Below, one piece after another: positions 32,629-44,639 of a DNA stretch of 64,000 bases (its first letter is position 1; each line of letters starts with the position of its first letter). The DNA lies in NCBI GenBank assembly GCA_013339765.2, contig CM023449.1, positions 226,917,712 through 226,981,711 of the forward strand, written 5' to 3'. The stretch is from Haemaphysalis longicornis. Taxonomy: Eukaryota > Arthropoda > Arachnida > Ixodida > Ixodidae. The position numbers and the translations under genes are program-made. The notes beneath the pieces are model-generated. The model was given only the letters and a program-made list of their open reading frames with translations. It was not told the DNA's origin and did no database searches.

Positions 32629-33837
32629 AATCTAAACGGGTGGCGCCATCACTCGCCACTGCCCTAGTTACTGGAATGGTCCGGCGCATTAGACTACGCA
32701 GCCTTCCGCTGTTTGTGTCGTTTTCTTTAGTGCTTTTAATGTTTAGGTGGTGTTGTGAGCGTATAGTGCAACGAACGCTAGGCATTTGTGAGGGGTTCTT
32801 AGATGCACTAGCCGCTACATAAACTCGTCAAATGCTTCTGAGTTTGCGTACTGGCCTGATTAATATGGGCACTTTTCGCGGCGCTGTATGCCTGCCTCCA
32901 CCTGATTTGAATACGAATTAAATTATTACCATTTATTTTTTGTCTTCCAGTTTAAATCATTTCCGCTGGTTTCAATCACTACGTTTTCCACACCACTTCG
33001 AAGAGAAAGGCGCTTACATATAAGTTTTTTTACCACGTGGCCGTGAAAACGTGGGAGTGTATGATTTTTTTTTTCTGTAACCGTAAGCTTTGTGCCTTCT
33101 GCTTCCATGTGTGACAGCATGATAACCTGAAAGCTGAAGAGGAACTCCTGCATTTGCAGTCATCATTTTATCAAAAAGTAATTCAACTAGCCAACAGCCC
33201 AAGTTGCAAACCCTCCCTCTTGCCTTCTCATTTTAGCACTACTGTGAAATGAAGCCTCGCACTGATGGATGACCAAGGTGTTAAAAAATGCGGCAGTGTT
33301 AACGTTGAACTGTTTTTAATGCGCAAGCATTATCTCAACCGAATACCTCAACGTGTATAGTATAGTGCCTTCTCAATACATATAAAGTTATAAGAGCAAA
33401 TGTAAATTATTAAAAGAAATAAAACAAAGATTGAACCCAACAAAACAAAGGTCACACCCAAATGGGATAGTGACAGCCAAATCTGGCACCCATTGTCCAT
33501 TGCAGGAAACGCACAAAAAAATGAAGGAGCTCGCACTAACGTGCAAGTCTTGATGGTAGTGAAGCTGCACGCAACCTTCGCAACCATCACGACGGTTTAA
33601 GTCCACAATTGCAGCAAATTTGCTACTTCTTCACTGCCACAACGACCTTTACTCCATCGATGTTGCTATAAGTGTAAGCTTCCCTCTTTTTTTTATGTTT
33701 TAATCACCTTGAAGGGGCGTATGCTATGACGTGTCTTTCTTGTCCCAGCAAATGTTGTCAAGATTACGGTCGTTCCCATTTCAAGCGTTTCCATGATTAC
33801 GGCAAACACTGGCACGCTGGAGTTTGTTTTTGGCTAA
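32629..33837. other. Non-coding interval
   Basis: AT-rich and low in CpG. No supportable feature. Confidence 0.35.
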
Positions 33838-34138
33838 TTTCCCAAAGGGGGTATGCTTAGCTAGACGAACTTGCAACGCTGGGCGGTTGCCGCAAGACAC
33901 GCACACGAGCTTGGCATTTTCGTGGTTCTTTTAACTGCCGGGAGGTCGCTGCAATCTTGGCCAATCTCCCTAAGTGGGTATACTTGGCTTGACAAACTCG
34001 CGCTGGAGACAGCTGGGGCGGTCGCACGCACACACGAGCGCTCAGCATTTTCTTGGTATTTTTAACTGCGGGTGGTCGCCACAAGGCGCCCACTCACATG
34101 TGCTCGAAATTTTCTTGGTATTTTTAACTGCAGACACG
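33838..34138 (+). repeat. Tandem repeat, about 127-bp unit, 2.5 copies
   Basis: The order ggtat(g/a)cttgg-ttgacaaact, cgcacacgagc, attttcttggtatttttaac repeats at about 33848-33948 and 33974-34075. A final partial unit is at 34100-34138. Units differ by a few substitutions and a small deletion in the last. Confidence 0.65.
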
Positions 34139-35654
34139 AAACTAACAATTTGCTAAACAGCTTTGCTGTTAAAATAACAACATAATGAAAATTAATTTAT
34201 GAATTGCAGTACTGCTTGACCCTGCACTTACATGCGTGTCTGAAAAGAGAAAAAAGAACTGAGAATGAACTGACAAATTAACCTGTATTCCGATTCCATG
34301 CTCTTGGGTGATTAGCTGCCTGGATTGAGGCATTTATTTCCTCTGAGAAAACGCAAGGTTGGTGAAACGGAAAAACCGCGAAAGAATAAATTTTTACGCA
34401 TTAATCGACCATTCTCAAAATTTCTGGAAATTTTGTTTATGTCGTGGGTTTTGTTTGGTCCTACAACTTGTGACAGTGGTTTCAGTGCAGCGCAAGCGAT
34501 GCAGTTTGTTTATTCAAGTGTAGGTGGCAGCTGGTGCTAAAACGGGACCGCAGCCTTCAGTCGTGAAAATGAAGGGTGGTTTTGGGCACCCTCCTGTCTT
34601 ATCGTTAAGCCACGCAATTATGTTTTTGAAAAATCATGAGCCAGCTACCCAGGAACCAAGTTCTGTAACAGACGTGAAGAAACCCTGTTTCACGTCAAGC
34701 AATAACTTTCTACAGTCCTGCGGTCTTTATTCTGAAAACGATTTCCAGTCGTTGTTGTAAATGTATTTCCGTGAAATTAACCAGATTTTGTAAGTAACGA
34801 AGCTACATAGCGTCGTCCCTCAGACTTTTTCTTTTGCGTAAACTTGAAAGGTACTCATTAACTTTGTCTTTCGCTCGTACATGACGCCGTTTCTTCATAA
34901 ACTTCCAACGGCCAGCACCGCAGCATACTTGGCTTTCAGGAGCAATTAGTTGCAATATATTCCTCAATACGCTGAATTGCACGCAGCGAAATATAGTACA
35001 TAAAAAGTTCGCACAAAGGAACAGGCTTCCACTTTTAGCTCAATTTCCAGCTTCACGCATACAGCGTCGTCTGCGATGTGCAATTACCGAGTATGGGGGT
35101 AATTAATACACATGGCAAGCCTCGTGAAGGTCGCCTCCACTCTCAACATTTGCCTATCTAAAAAAGCCCGTGTAATTATCTAGGCTTTGCAAGCCACACC
35201 GTAGCAGAACAACAGAGTCACGCACAAGCACACCATGCCGACCGCCACCGGCATTCCACTGACGAGCACTTTGCCACGGGCAGCACTGTTCACTAAAGCG
35301 ATAATGGTGGCATACAATGGCTGCCCGATCCCTATATTGTCACGAAGCCAAAGATGACGCAGTGGTCTTGAAGGAAAAAACAAGTTTATTGGAGCAAACT
35401 TGTGCTTCCCTAACAACTAAAAGAATAAAGAGGCAGCGAAGCAGCAGTCGACAAAGTGACGTGCGCAGGTGAGTGTCGGCGAATCAAATGCCGCGGCATC
35501 TGCTCTGTGGGCATTTATCTCTCGGGTGCCTGGATATTTTTCCACTGCCTGAAACGTGTATAAACCTCCATTGTCATGTGTCTCCGGAGCATGTTTCTTA
35601 CCGTTGCCACACCACGGATCGTTTTTCATGCAGTACAAGATCAAGAATCATACC
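34139..35654. other. Non-coding interval
   Basis: No exon is supported. An open minus-strand frame at 35180-35416 ends in a hydrophobic stretch (AVGMVCLCVTLLFC) but shows no family. Confidence 0.35.
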
Positions 35655-36050
35655 TGGACGTCATCATCATCAACAGCCTATTTACATCCACTGAAGTACA
35701 AAGGTGCTTCCCATAATTCTTCACTGTTCCCCCCAGGCCCAAGTCTACTCTACACCTCCGAATTTCCTTATTCTGCACCTCCATCAAGTTAACGGCCTGT
35801 CCTTTCTTTGAGACTCATCTCTCAGTACCCAAGCTCTTACCCTGGCGGTCTACCAGTTGTAATATTGTCCCATTTTTTTCCCTACAATATCTTCTTCTCA
35901 AGTTTGTACCCTGATCCAGGAAGCTCGTTTCCTGTCTTCCAGGTCTTATTCTCATCATCCTTAAATGCAAATAAATTTTACTCTTTCGGTTCACACATAA
36001 ATTGATGGTAACTACCCACCGAGGTTAATTCTTGCCATTTAGTAAAAATA
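35655..36050 (-). mobile_element. Decayed LINE 3' end, copy in block II
   Basis: Equivalent of 16225-16700. It starts catcatcatcaacagcct and then catccactgaagtac. It lies at the same distance from cassette U5 as its partner from U1. Confidence 0.5.
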
Positions 36051-36785
36051 TAAGACACGTAATCGAGCCGCATCAAAATAAAAGGATGGAGACTCGTGAC
36101 CCACGTGCACTTTTTCTTTTTTTCACCGTAGATTGCGCTCTTTTCTCGAAACGCTAATGAAGGAACTTTAGGTGCCCCAATACATTTGCCAAGTAATGAA
36201 AGCAAACATCAGTGGGAAGCTGGCATCAGTTTGGCTCTCATGCTGCTCCATTCTCTGAATGTATTCTAGCTTTACCTTACAGTTACCTGTACAAGAAGCA
36301 CACGGGACAAGCACTGGACTGGAATCAATTGTTGTTTACTGACAGAAGGCACAATTGCAGTTGGAAATTACATAACAGACAGGTATGCACACACAGTGCG
36401 AGCATTTGCACATGCATTAATGGTGACATATCGCGTGTCTCCCCTTCCAAGAGGGGTGTGTTCCTCGTGTCGGTCCGCAGAGCTGCAGCTGCTGTTCAAG
36501 CTAGTGGGCCAGCCCTCGTCGCAACTCACTAGGGCAACAACTGCCTGCCACAGGCCCCACCCGCGATCGCATTTTCTGTGCTGGCGACGTGCGATTGTCA
36601 CCCAGCTGGTGAGGCCATGATGTGACAATGAAGGAGGAAATTTTCACCCAGGGCCAAGTTTCATTCCAAGATAAAATGGCCCCTCTTTATGAGCCCCCCC
36701 AGCTCTTGGCATGCTGTGTACAGTGCTCGCTTTGTAACAATCGTCAGAGAGACCTTCCTCCCCAGCAGTCGCAATGGGTGAGTGT
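36051..36785. other. Downstream flank of zinc-finger cassette U5
   Basis: Collinear with 16701-17477, including gcatcagtttggctctc, the acgggacaagcactgga block and cttggcatgctgtgtacagtg. It probably includes the 3' UTR. Confidence 0.5.
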
Positions 36786-37204
36786 TCACACACACTCAAG
36801 ATTCCTGTGCTCCTTCTCCTCGTGTGCCTTCCTCTGGAGGCGGTACGTGAAGGCCTCGGGGCAGAAGTGGCAGCGGAAGGGCCTCTCGCCCGTGTGGATG
36901 CGCAGGTGGCCGTCCAAGGTGGCCTGCTGGGCGAAGGCCCTGGGGCACAGGTGGCAGCGGAAGGGGCGCTCGCCCGTGTGGATGCGCAGGTGGGCGACCA
37001 GGTGGCCCTTCTGCACAAAGGCCTTGCCGCAGTGGCTGCACTGGTGGGGGCGCTCGCCAGTATGGATGCGCTGGTGGATCTCCAGCAGGCTTGGCCTCGG
37101 TGCAGTGAAGCTGCACTGCTGACAGCGCAACAGCTGATGACCCACGGGAAAGCCTTGCTGCCCCCTGTGGCCACCACCTAAGGAGGTGGGAAAGGGAGAA
37201 GAGC
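36786..37204 (-). CDS. C2H2 zinc-finger terminal exon U5, intact, four fingers
   Basis: The longest intact cassette. The acceptor (tcctccctgttccag) is followed by a split Gly codon and a 27-residue linker (GSSPFPTSLGGGHRGQQG...). Four C2H2 fingers lie at about residues 28-48, 56-76, 84-104 and 112-133, joined by TGERPHQ and TGERPFR linkers. The last finger (CHFCPEAFTYRLQRKAHEEK, then EH) has HX4H spacing and a charged helix. The exon ends RNLECV-stop. All zinc ligands are present and there is no stop or frameshift. Family role: nuclear sequence-specific DNA binding, target unknown. It is the parent-like relative of U1, which shares the four-finger layout but is broken. It needs an upstream exon, and none lies within its own duplicated unit. 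Confidence 0.85.
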
Positions 37205-37640
37205 CTGGAACAGGGAGGAAAAAGAAAAATTGAGAGCTGTACCACCAAAGAACACGGTGGTAGCAGGCACAAGGGAAAAGTACCAGCATGAAGGAGGAGG
37301 GAGTCTCTATTGGTTCCAGGCGAGCCACACAAGCCTGTGCCCAGGCGACGCCTCCTTTTTCTTGCTGACGCGATATTTCGCTCAGGTGGCTTCGAAAACT
37401 ACAATTCAGGCTCGTTCAGGAGAAGCATGTGTAGTGCTCTCACACGAAAAAGGTCTTTGTTACCACTCTTTGTCCTCAAAAGTGTACTCAGCTCACGCCT
37501 GTCCTGGGGAGCCATGGTAGTGTTAATCACTGGAGGTGTTTCGCTGTCCACAGTACATTGGCATCAACCGACTCGAGGTGTCAGGTGGCCGTACCGGTGC
37601 ATGTGCACAGTGGTCATGAAGATCAAGTACAGCCCTGTTG
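37205..37640 (-). other. Conserved intron upstream of cassette U5
   Basis: Matches 17807-18300, with the tctctattggt-ccaggcg and cctcctttttcttgctg blocks preserved. Confidence 0.5.
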
Positions 37641-39599
37641 CTGTACATGCACGCATAGAGTGGCGGGTACTACAGGAGGGGAATCCATCAGCGCTTGATA
37701 AAATGAATACGCGTTACACTTTCAACCAGTTACCATCAAATTCATTCAACAATAAGTTCACCCTTTACTGGCACCACAGCAACCTGTTTTCCTGGGCAGG
37801 ACCAGTAGGCTAAATGTTGCACGCTAAACATTGTTACCTCATTCACATTTAGGCAGACCGTCCTGAAGCGTATAAGAGAAAATCACCATTTACTTTTTAA
37901 CAAATGCACCATATGAAGGTCTACCCATGGCACTTTCATAAGGAATCGGCAAACACAAAGCTGTTGTCCATCCAATGAACTGAAAAAGGTAAATTAGTAA
38001 ATTAACTTTAGTAAATAAACCTAGCAAAGGTGAAGTAAATTAATCCAAGTCCTATTTGTGGCTGCATTGTAAGCTTTTTCCACATAAATATCTGACAGTA
38101 AAGCAAACATCTGGTTAACTGAACACTCTGACCCCGCCAACTACGGCAATGACGTTTACAAGTTTGCAGCATGAATTCGCGCTATGTCAGTTTTCAAAAT
38201 TTTTACTTTTTCATTTATTATTTACTCATTAGTGCAAAATCATTATTTAATGCAATAGGTCGAAAATCCTGCAGCCGTGTGACCAAGACACGGCTTTCAA
38301 CATGGCTGACAGACGGTATACAAAAAAAAAAAGGCCGTTTCAAAGAAAAACAACACAGGTGAAAGAACACTCAAATTGATACTAAATTTCTCGGAGAAGT
38401 TTTCATGCACAAAGGAAAGTAACACAGTTAAAAAAACTTCGCCAATTGTTGGCCTGGTTGGAATTACATTGAATCCAAGGTGTCCGGAATGCGAGTGCCA
38501 ATTTTTGTTAGAGACGTATTGACGCCTACATCAATAATTTGGGCATGTTAATATTACACACGCGGCAATTAGGCAGAAAGCCGAGTGTGTTTCTGCAAGA
38601 CATGTGCTTTGCTCAAAATGAAATAGTAGCACCATTCACTGAAACCTGCAGTCATGCGGAGCTGTAACAACAAATGACGTGAAAGCAGTACAAGCACGGA
38701 AAAAAAAGGCACAAAGAGGAATTAAATGAAGATAATGGTTATGAGGGGACATGTTCGGCAGCCTCACGATAGTGTTTTCACATTCACTACATTGTAAGGT
38801 GTCCTCATAATTTCGTGTTTGTTCGTGCCCAGATAGTACACATGCTAGCAGTCCATTAAATGTAGCCCTGAAACTTGCCACTGTGTCGTCAGGGGCAAGG
38901 TCATCAATTCAGCGGGCAAAGATGGTATAAGGAAGACAGCCCTCTTGAACACTCTTTTCTTACTAAAAAAAAGTGCAAATCAGCTAGAAAAAGTCAACAC
39001 ATGGCTTATGCATTCGAAAATTTCACCTGGTGAAATTGTTAGACAGTGTTTGCAACAAACTTGGGTGTTTCGTTAAGCCATACAGTATTAGACACACCAG
39101 CAGCTGGCAATGGTTAGCTAGTATGAGTGAAATTCCTGCAGCACTTGATAACACTTGTGTTCAAGACACTTGCAGAATGATTCCCTATAGAACTTTGAAT
39201 TTCAAAAATACGATCACGAAATTACGCAGCCGTCACGTGCCTTCCTCAATGTTATTGAAAAGGCATACATTGATTTACAGCAGCCACCTGTGCAAAATTA
39301 CAACAAGCTTAAAGCAATTATTATTCAGTTAAATGGTGGTATTTAAGTGGCAAAAGTAACTTCTTTTATGTCTTTCCAAGGGCTTAATAGCTGCGAATTA
39401 AAAGTATGTTGAACTACCCTTAGGTATCAAGTGTTTCGCTACCTGATAGAACAACCAACACTCTCCTGAAGAATGATAAGAAAATGGAACCCTATTCTTC
39501 TTGAATCTTTCCAAGAAATCAGGATCATGGCAAGGCCAACAACTAATAAACTGGGATTTTTTTCTGGCTCCAAGTTATGCGGTTTTAAACTACAGGAGG

Positions 39600-40633
39600 T
39601 CTAAAGGGGTATACATGGGTCTCTGGGGCACAAAAACGGTCAAAAAAATCATTTTCCGAAAAATGGCATTTTCAGCATCCACAGCCTGCAAATTTTCTCA
39701 CCAAAAGGCTCCGTATCTCATCGTAAATAGCATTTTAAAGTCCACTCTACAGCTCAGTTCGTGCAGATTTGGATGGTAAAACGGCACTTTTCTTGCAATG
39801 CGAAGCTAGCGTTTTGCCGACGGATATCTCGGCACCCAGTTTTTTTAGTGGTGAAGCCCCTTAGGGGCTGGGGCTGTTAGCGTCTCCTGTTGTTATCGTA
39901 ACCATCATCTCCTCTAGCCACGGTACTTAAACACCAGGCAACTCGTTTATGCCTCGTGCTAGAACGTAACGCATACTAAAAAAAACATCGGACACTCGTT
40001 TACCCCTCGTGCTGGAGCACTTCAAAACGCATACTTAAAAACACCGAGACACTCATTTACGCCTCACGCTAGAGAGCTCCGTGCTTCAAAGACGAGATTT
40101 TTACAGCAAAGCTGCACACCTCTACCCCCCAACGGTTTCATCTCCGTTGGCAAAAACGCCAAAGCACCAAGACTACACTTATACACCGGATGCTTTGCCC
40201 TTCCCCATGTTTCCGATTAGTGGAGATAGCCCAGGATTTTTTTTGCTTCTGATACCTAAATGTGTAGAGAATACGATGTTCAAAACAAATTTTCAAATCG
40301 AAGCTATATAAATTATTGTGCTCAATTGACACCACCTGTGAGCCAGAGGAGTGAAGTTCAGTGTATTGCAAAACAACCAAAAATAGCTAATCAAAAAAGT
40401 TCCTCCAACGTTGCATTCTTTAGTCATTTGTCTGCCTAGCCCTGTGGTAATTGCCATACTGTATGAAGTGGTTATTTTGTAATTGTGACCCCAAATAATA
40501 ATCTGAAATAAAATCAACTTGCAATACATCTAATTGCAGATTTGAAATCAGCACAAAAAAATTCCATAATGCTTTACAGTTTCAGTCAAACTGGTTAGTA
40601 AATGAAGAAAAAACTCAAGGACCAGTCTCCCTC
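39600..40633 (+). mobile_element. Inserted minisatellite-bearing element, copy 2
   Basis: The spacer A copies at 8.58 and 20.21 kb run from caggagg straight into ttaagac-like sequence. Here about 1.03 kb intervenes. It carries gccccttaggggctggggc and three imperfect units of about 58 bp at about 39955-40105 (two in copy 1 at 3.5 kb). No transposase and no clear terminal inverted repeat were found. Confidence 0.6.
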
Positions 40634-41165
40634 CTTAAGACATGTAACACAATATAGAAAAATGCACAAAGTGTACACAAGTAAATGCGTTATTTCAATC
40701 ATAGCATGCTGTCATACGCCATACTGCACAACATGGGGAAGTGTTGTAGTGGCCCTGTTGCGGGAATCAGAAAAAACATCACCCAACAAGCAGGCACTGA
40801 AATCGACCAGTCTTTTCCAGGCAAGTTCACATCAGTTCACTGTGGCTGCTCCTCCCTGAGCCTTCGTTCCAGACTTTTATGCACGCACACCTTGCTAAAC
40901 AAAAACAAAAAAAGTGGTACAAAGGCTTAAAAAATTTCTTGGGGCACTTGGGTCTTCTAACGTGCTTTGACGCCGATAACCTGGCAATACTTATAAAAAA
41001 CTTCACACCTACACAGGGTTTTCAGGTGTTTTGTAGGTTTTGTTTCGTTGTCTTTTGGCACGCATCACTTCGACAAACAGACTGGTGGCACTTCACGTCA
41101 CAGCTTCCCCACAATCACGTGACATGACGTCCACCTGTACGACGTCAGCAGCACACGCACCAGGC

Positions 41166-41448
41166 TAGCACTAATTCCCCCCTTGACGATGTCCTGATGT
41201 ACCATGGTGGTAACACAATCGGCCTGTGCTCTGGAGATGCGGGTTTGATGCCCATAGGAACTGAAATGTGTTTCATACTGACTCGTTACAATGGCAGCCA
41301 TTTTCACTAGCACTGATTCCCCCCTTGACGATGTCCTGATGTACCATGGTGGTAACACAATCGGCCTGTGCTCTGGAGATGCAGGTTCGATGCCCATAGG
41401 AACTGAAATGTTTCATTCTGACTCGTTACAATGGCAGCCATTTTCATG
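41166..41448 (+). repeat. Tandem doubling of a tRNA-like segment
   Basis: Two consecutive, nearly identical units of about 140 bp (cactgattccccccttgacg starts unit 2). Each contains ccatggtggtaacacaatcgg and gggttt/ggttcgatgcccata, the A-box-like and B-box-like parts seen once at 9029-9110. The doubling is specific to spacer A copy 3. Confidence 0.75.
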
Positions 41449-42554
41449 GCAGTGTGTCAGGGAAACAGCTAGCAGTGGGAGCCACTTTGTCTCCTTTACT
41501 TTTCACTTATCTCGTACCTGAAAAGAGTAACACTTGCAGCCACTTTGGTTGCTTGTTGTAATTCATTGCACAAAAAGTTTCGCTCTGCATTATTTTCTCC
41601 CAAGTGGTGCTGATTCTTTTCTCCTTCACGTCCATGGAGATGGACAGGAATGTTCGTCTGCTGCTTGCCACATGTCTAACAACAAACCCCAGCAGCCAGA
41701 TATTCAGCTTGGAGAGATACGTGGTGAACAGCAGTTTCCAGAGAAGTTTCTATTTGCTGACTTGCGCCATCGCTGTTTGCCTAATCCCACTTGGAGATTC
41801 CTTTCTCTCTCCTCTTCCTCACCCACAGCTGTCACCCCTCATTCACAAACCAGTGCAAAATCATCTCCTTGGGATTCCCCTCTCTCTACGTACTTGCCTG
41901 CAGCTGTTGCTTTTCCGCGCAACTGGAGCACACACACTAGGCGAAGCACATCACGCCACTTCACAGGTGTAATCCGGAGAAGGCACATCAGCCAGGTCAA
42001 CGTCAGCTCCGGCATGCGTAGGCCGCGCTTGATTCGCTCCAATGTGTGTTCAGGTAAAGCACAGCAAAAGGAAATGGTTTTGTTGCGGCTGGTCAATGGT
42101 TTTGCATTTTGATTCCAATAGTCTTGCGTTTTGATTTTCACAGAAGGGATCCATTTTTGTTTTCACTGGAGGTCAAGCTTCGTGCACACCTGTTTCCTAA
42201 AGGCAAAGGTTCATTTTTTTTAAAGCGAGCGTTTCCCACTCTTTGCTAGTTTTTGGTTGCTAAGAGTTATGCTTTCCTCAGGCAAATTGTCGGCGAACAG
42301 CTGTTTTCACACCACTGCTGAGCACTGTGCACCGCTCCCTCGCCGGTTCTTGGCCACGTGGAGTTGGCCCTAACTCTGATTCGTATAGACCCCCAAAACG
42401 ACCTTGCTCCCCTCAGATCACACTGGGCCGAGTGTCCGCGCACACAACACGGCTGGGCCCTTCTCTCTCCCTGCACTACTGGTGGTGGCGGTGTGCTTCC
42501 CCCTTGTGCGTCCTCTGCTGGAGAGGGCGAGCGAAGACCACGTGGGCAGAAGAG

Positions 42555-42873
42555 TCAGCAGAAGGAACACCCGGCTGTGTGGGTGTGCACGTGGTAGTTC
42601 GGCGTGCTCTTCTGGGTGAAGGCCCTGAAGCACAGGCCACACCTGTAGGGATGCTCGCCCGTATGGATGCGTAGGTGGGTGACCAGGTTGCTCTTTTGCA
42701 AAAAGGCCTTGCCACAGTGGCTGCACTGGTAGGGGTGCTCGCCTGTGTGCATGAAGCAGTGCCTTTTCAGATGGCTCGAGATCGGCGTCACATAGCTGCA
42801 CTGCTGGCAGCGGAACAGCCAATGACCCCATGGGGGGCCACGCTGCACCTTGTGGCCATTCAAGAGGGAGGGC
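42555..42873 (-). CDS. C2H2 zinc-finger terminal exon U6, three fingers, phase shifted
   Basis: An open frame with three complete C2H2 fingers: CQQCSYVTPISSHLKRHCFMH, CSHCGKAFLQKSNLVTHLRI(H) and CGLCFRAFTQKSTPNYHVHT(H). The linkers read TGEHPYQ and TGEHPYR (His for the usual Arg or Lys). The exon ends AGCSFC-stop. The acceptor (accttgttgcag) is present. From that acceptor to the GGCCAC block there are 16 nt, where the other cassettes have 14, 20 or 23 (all 2 modulo 3). This cassette therefore enters the finger frame one base out of phase with its paralogues, and the in-phase frame meets a stop in the linker. It would work only with another upstream exon or acceptor. Otherwise it is a pseudogene with a still-open finger region. 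Confidence 0.65.
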
Positions 42874-44639
42874 CTGCAACAAGGTGGAAAGGGAAAAATT
42901 GAGAGCCCTTCCACCGAGGAACAGTGACAGTGCACGAACAGCAAGGAAGAAGAGGAAAAAGCAAACACGAGAGAGGAATTAGCATCTCAGCTGGTGCCAG
43001 GTGAGCCGTTCTGCACAGGAATGACGCACCTGAGCACTGCCTGAAAATGTAGACAACCACTCCTTTTTGTTGCTGGCTCAGCAGTCACTCACTTAAAAAG
43101 CTGCAAAAATTTTTGTAGCATGGTGTGTTTAGGACCGACATGTTTAGTGCTCTTGCTTTAAAGAACATCTTTCCCGATACCATGCTTTTGCTAATAACTG
43201 CTAAGCTCTTGAAATAGGCCACGGAAGTGTTAATCATTGGTGTTGCTTTGCCATCCACAGAAAGGGCTAAAAATATAACCGAGAATCGCAATAAATTTTG
43301 TCGTTCACGCCTGTCTTGGAAGTGGTCATCAAATACACCCCGCAATAGTAGGCCAAACACCTTCAGGCGGCACAGCTTTGGCAGAAACAACACTTCGTCA
43401 GGCTTCGCAGCGTTACAGCACAAAATGGAGAGGTCATGACACGGTTCTCCTATACGCGCCCACCAGGAATAAAGATATGTAAACTAAAAGTGACGATTTT
43501 CAGGCCATTATTAGTAATTATCGTGCACTCAAGTATTTTAAGAGCTGTTTCAATACTGTTCGGGCATTAGGCATTGATAAAAGCAATAAAAATGGGCATA
43601 CGAATCTGAGTTGGTACTTGTACAAGTCACTGCTTTTCTTGTGCAGATGTTCACTGCTTGTTCACTGCTTCCAAATAGGCATCCCGGCAATGGTAGAAAG
43701 CGAAGCTTTCCTATTTCAGGACCCCCGAGACTGCCACCTCATACGTCCCTTTCCACACAAAATACACCCCATACACTTTGCGGAGTGTAGGTACCAGCCT
43801 GCCCATGCACTTACCGGTAAATATGCATGTCCCTCTTTGGCACGTACATATGTGCCACAAAGCCCCGACACATAGATGGCTTCACTATAGCCGTCGTTAT
43901 TCAAACCAACTCTCCCTCAGTCACTTCCCTCATCTCGCACTTCTTTTACCTTGCAACAAAACATGCAAACAAACAGGAAGAGCACTAGGCACCTGCTGAT
44001 TACCTGCAGAAGGCATTATCACAGGGAGAAATTACACAAAAGATATACACACAGTATTCGTGTTTGCATGTATATTCTTGGTAATGCATCGTTACTCCCC
44101 CTTTTCAAGAGATGTGTGCCTTTTTTGCTCATGTCAGTATGGAAAGCTACAGTGTGGGTTCAAATGGGCACCCTGCGGTGGTGGGCCAGCCCTCGGCGCA
44201 AACTACACGACCAACACAGGCTGCCACTGTCTGCCACAGGTCCCATCCAATATCACACATTCTGGGCTAGTGGGGAGCAACTGTCATCTTGGTGGAAAAC
44301 AAAAGCGCTCAAAAAACAAGGACAAGGGAAGACGTAGACAGCAACTGTCACCCAGCTGATGAGGTTTTGATGCGACGACGAACATGGATATTTTCACTCG
44401 GAGCCAGGTCTCACTGAAGGGTAAAATGGGCTCTCTCTCTGTGCCCCCACTGCTTGGCTTGCTGCACAGAACTGCATCATAACACTCCACAAAAAGGGGC
44501 TTGCTTTCCTCTCATCTCATAGAAGTGAGTGTCTGCGCAACCAAACCCAGCACGGCCCTTCTCCTCCTGTTGCACTACTGGTGGTGGTTGTGCCCCTTCC
44601 CCTCGTGTGCCTTCAGCTGGAGGCACTATGTGAAGGCCA
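42874..44639. other. Intron of U6, undescribed DNA and downstream flank of U7
   Basis: 42874-43080 is the conserved cassette intron. The part at 43990-44480 is the downstream flank type of the other cassettes. Nothing is recognised between them. Confidence 0.45.

Larger units (their letters stand above)
37640..42060. repeat. Spacer A, copy 3
   Basis: Collinear with copies 1 and 2 over its whole length. It is longer because of a 1-kb insertion at 39600-40633 and a tandem doubling at 41166-41448. Its last part (41760-42053) is the conserved exon-like block ending gtgttcag-gtaaagc. Confidence 0.75.

Noticed and set aside
35338..35663. Possible LTR starting tgtcacgaagcc
   Set aside because: No second LTR, no convincing target duplication and no primer site beginning TGG next to it.
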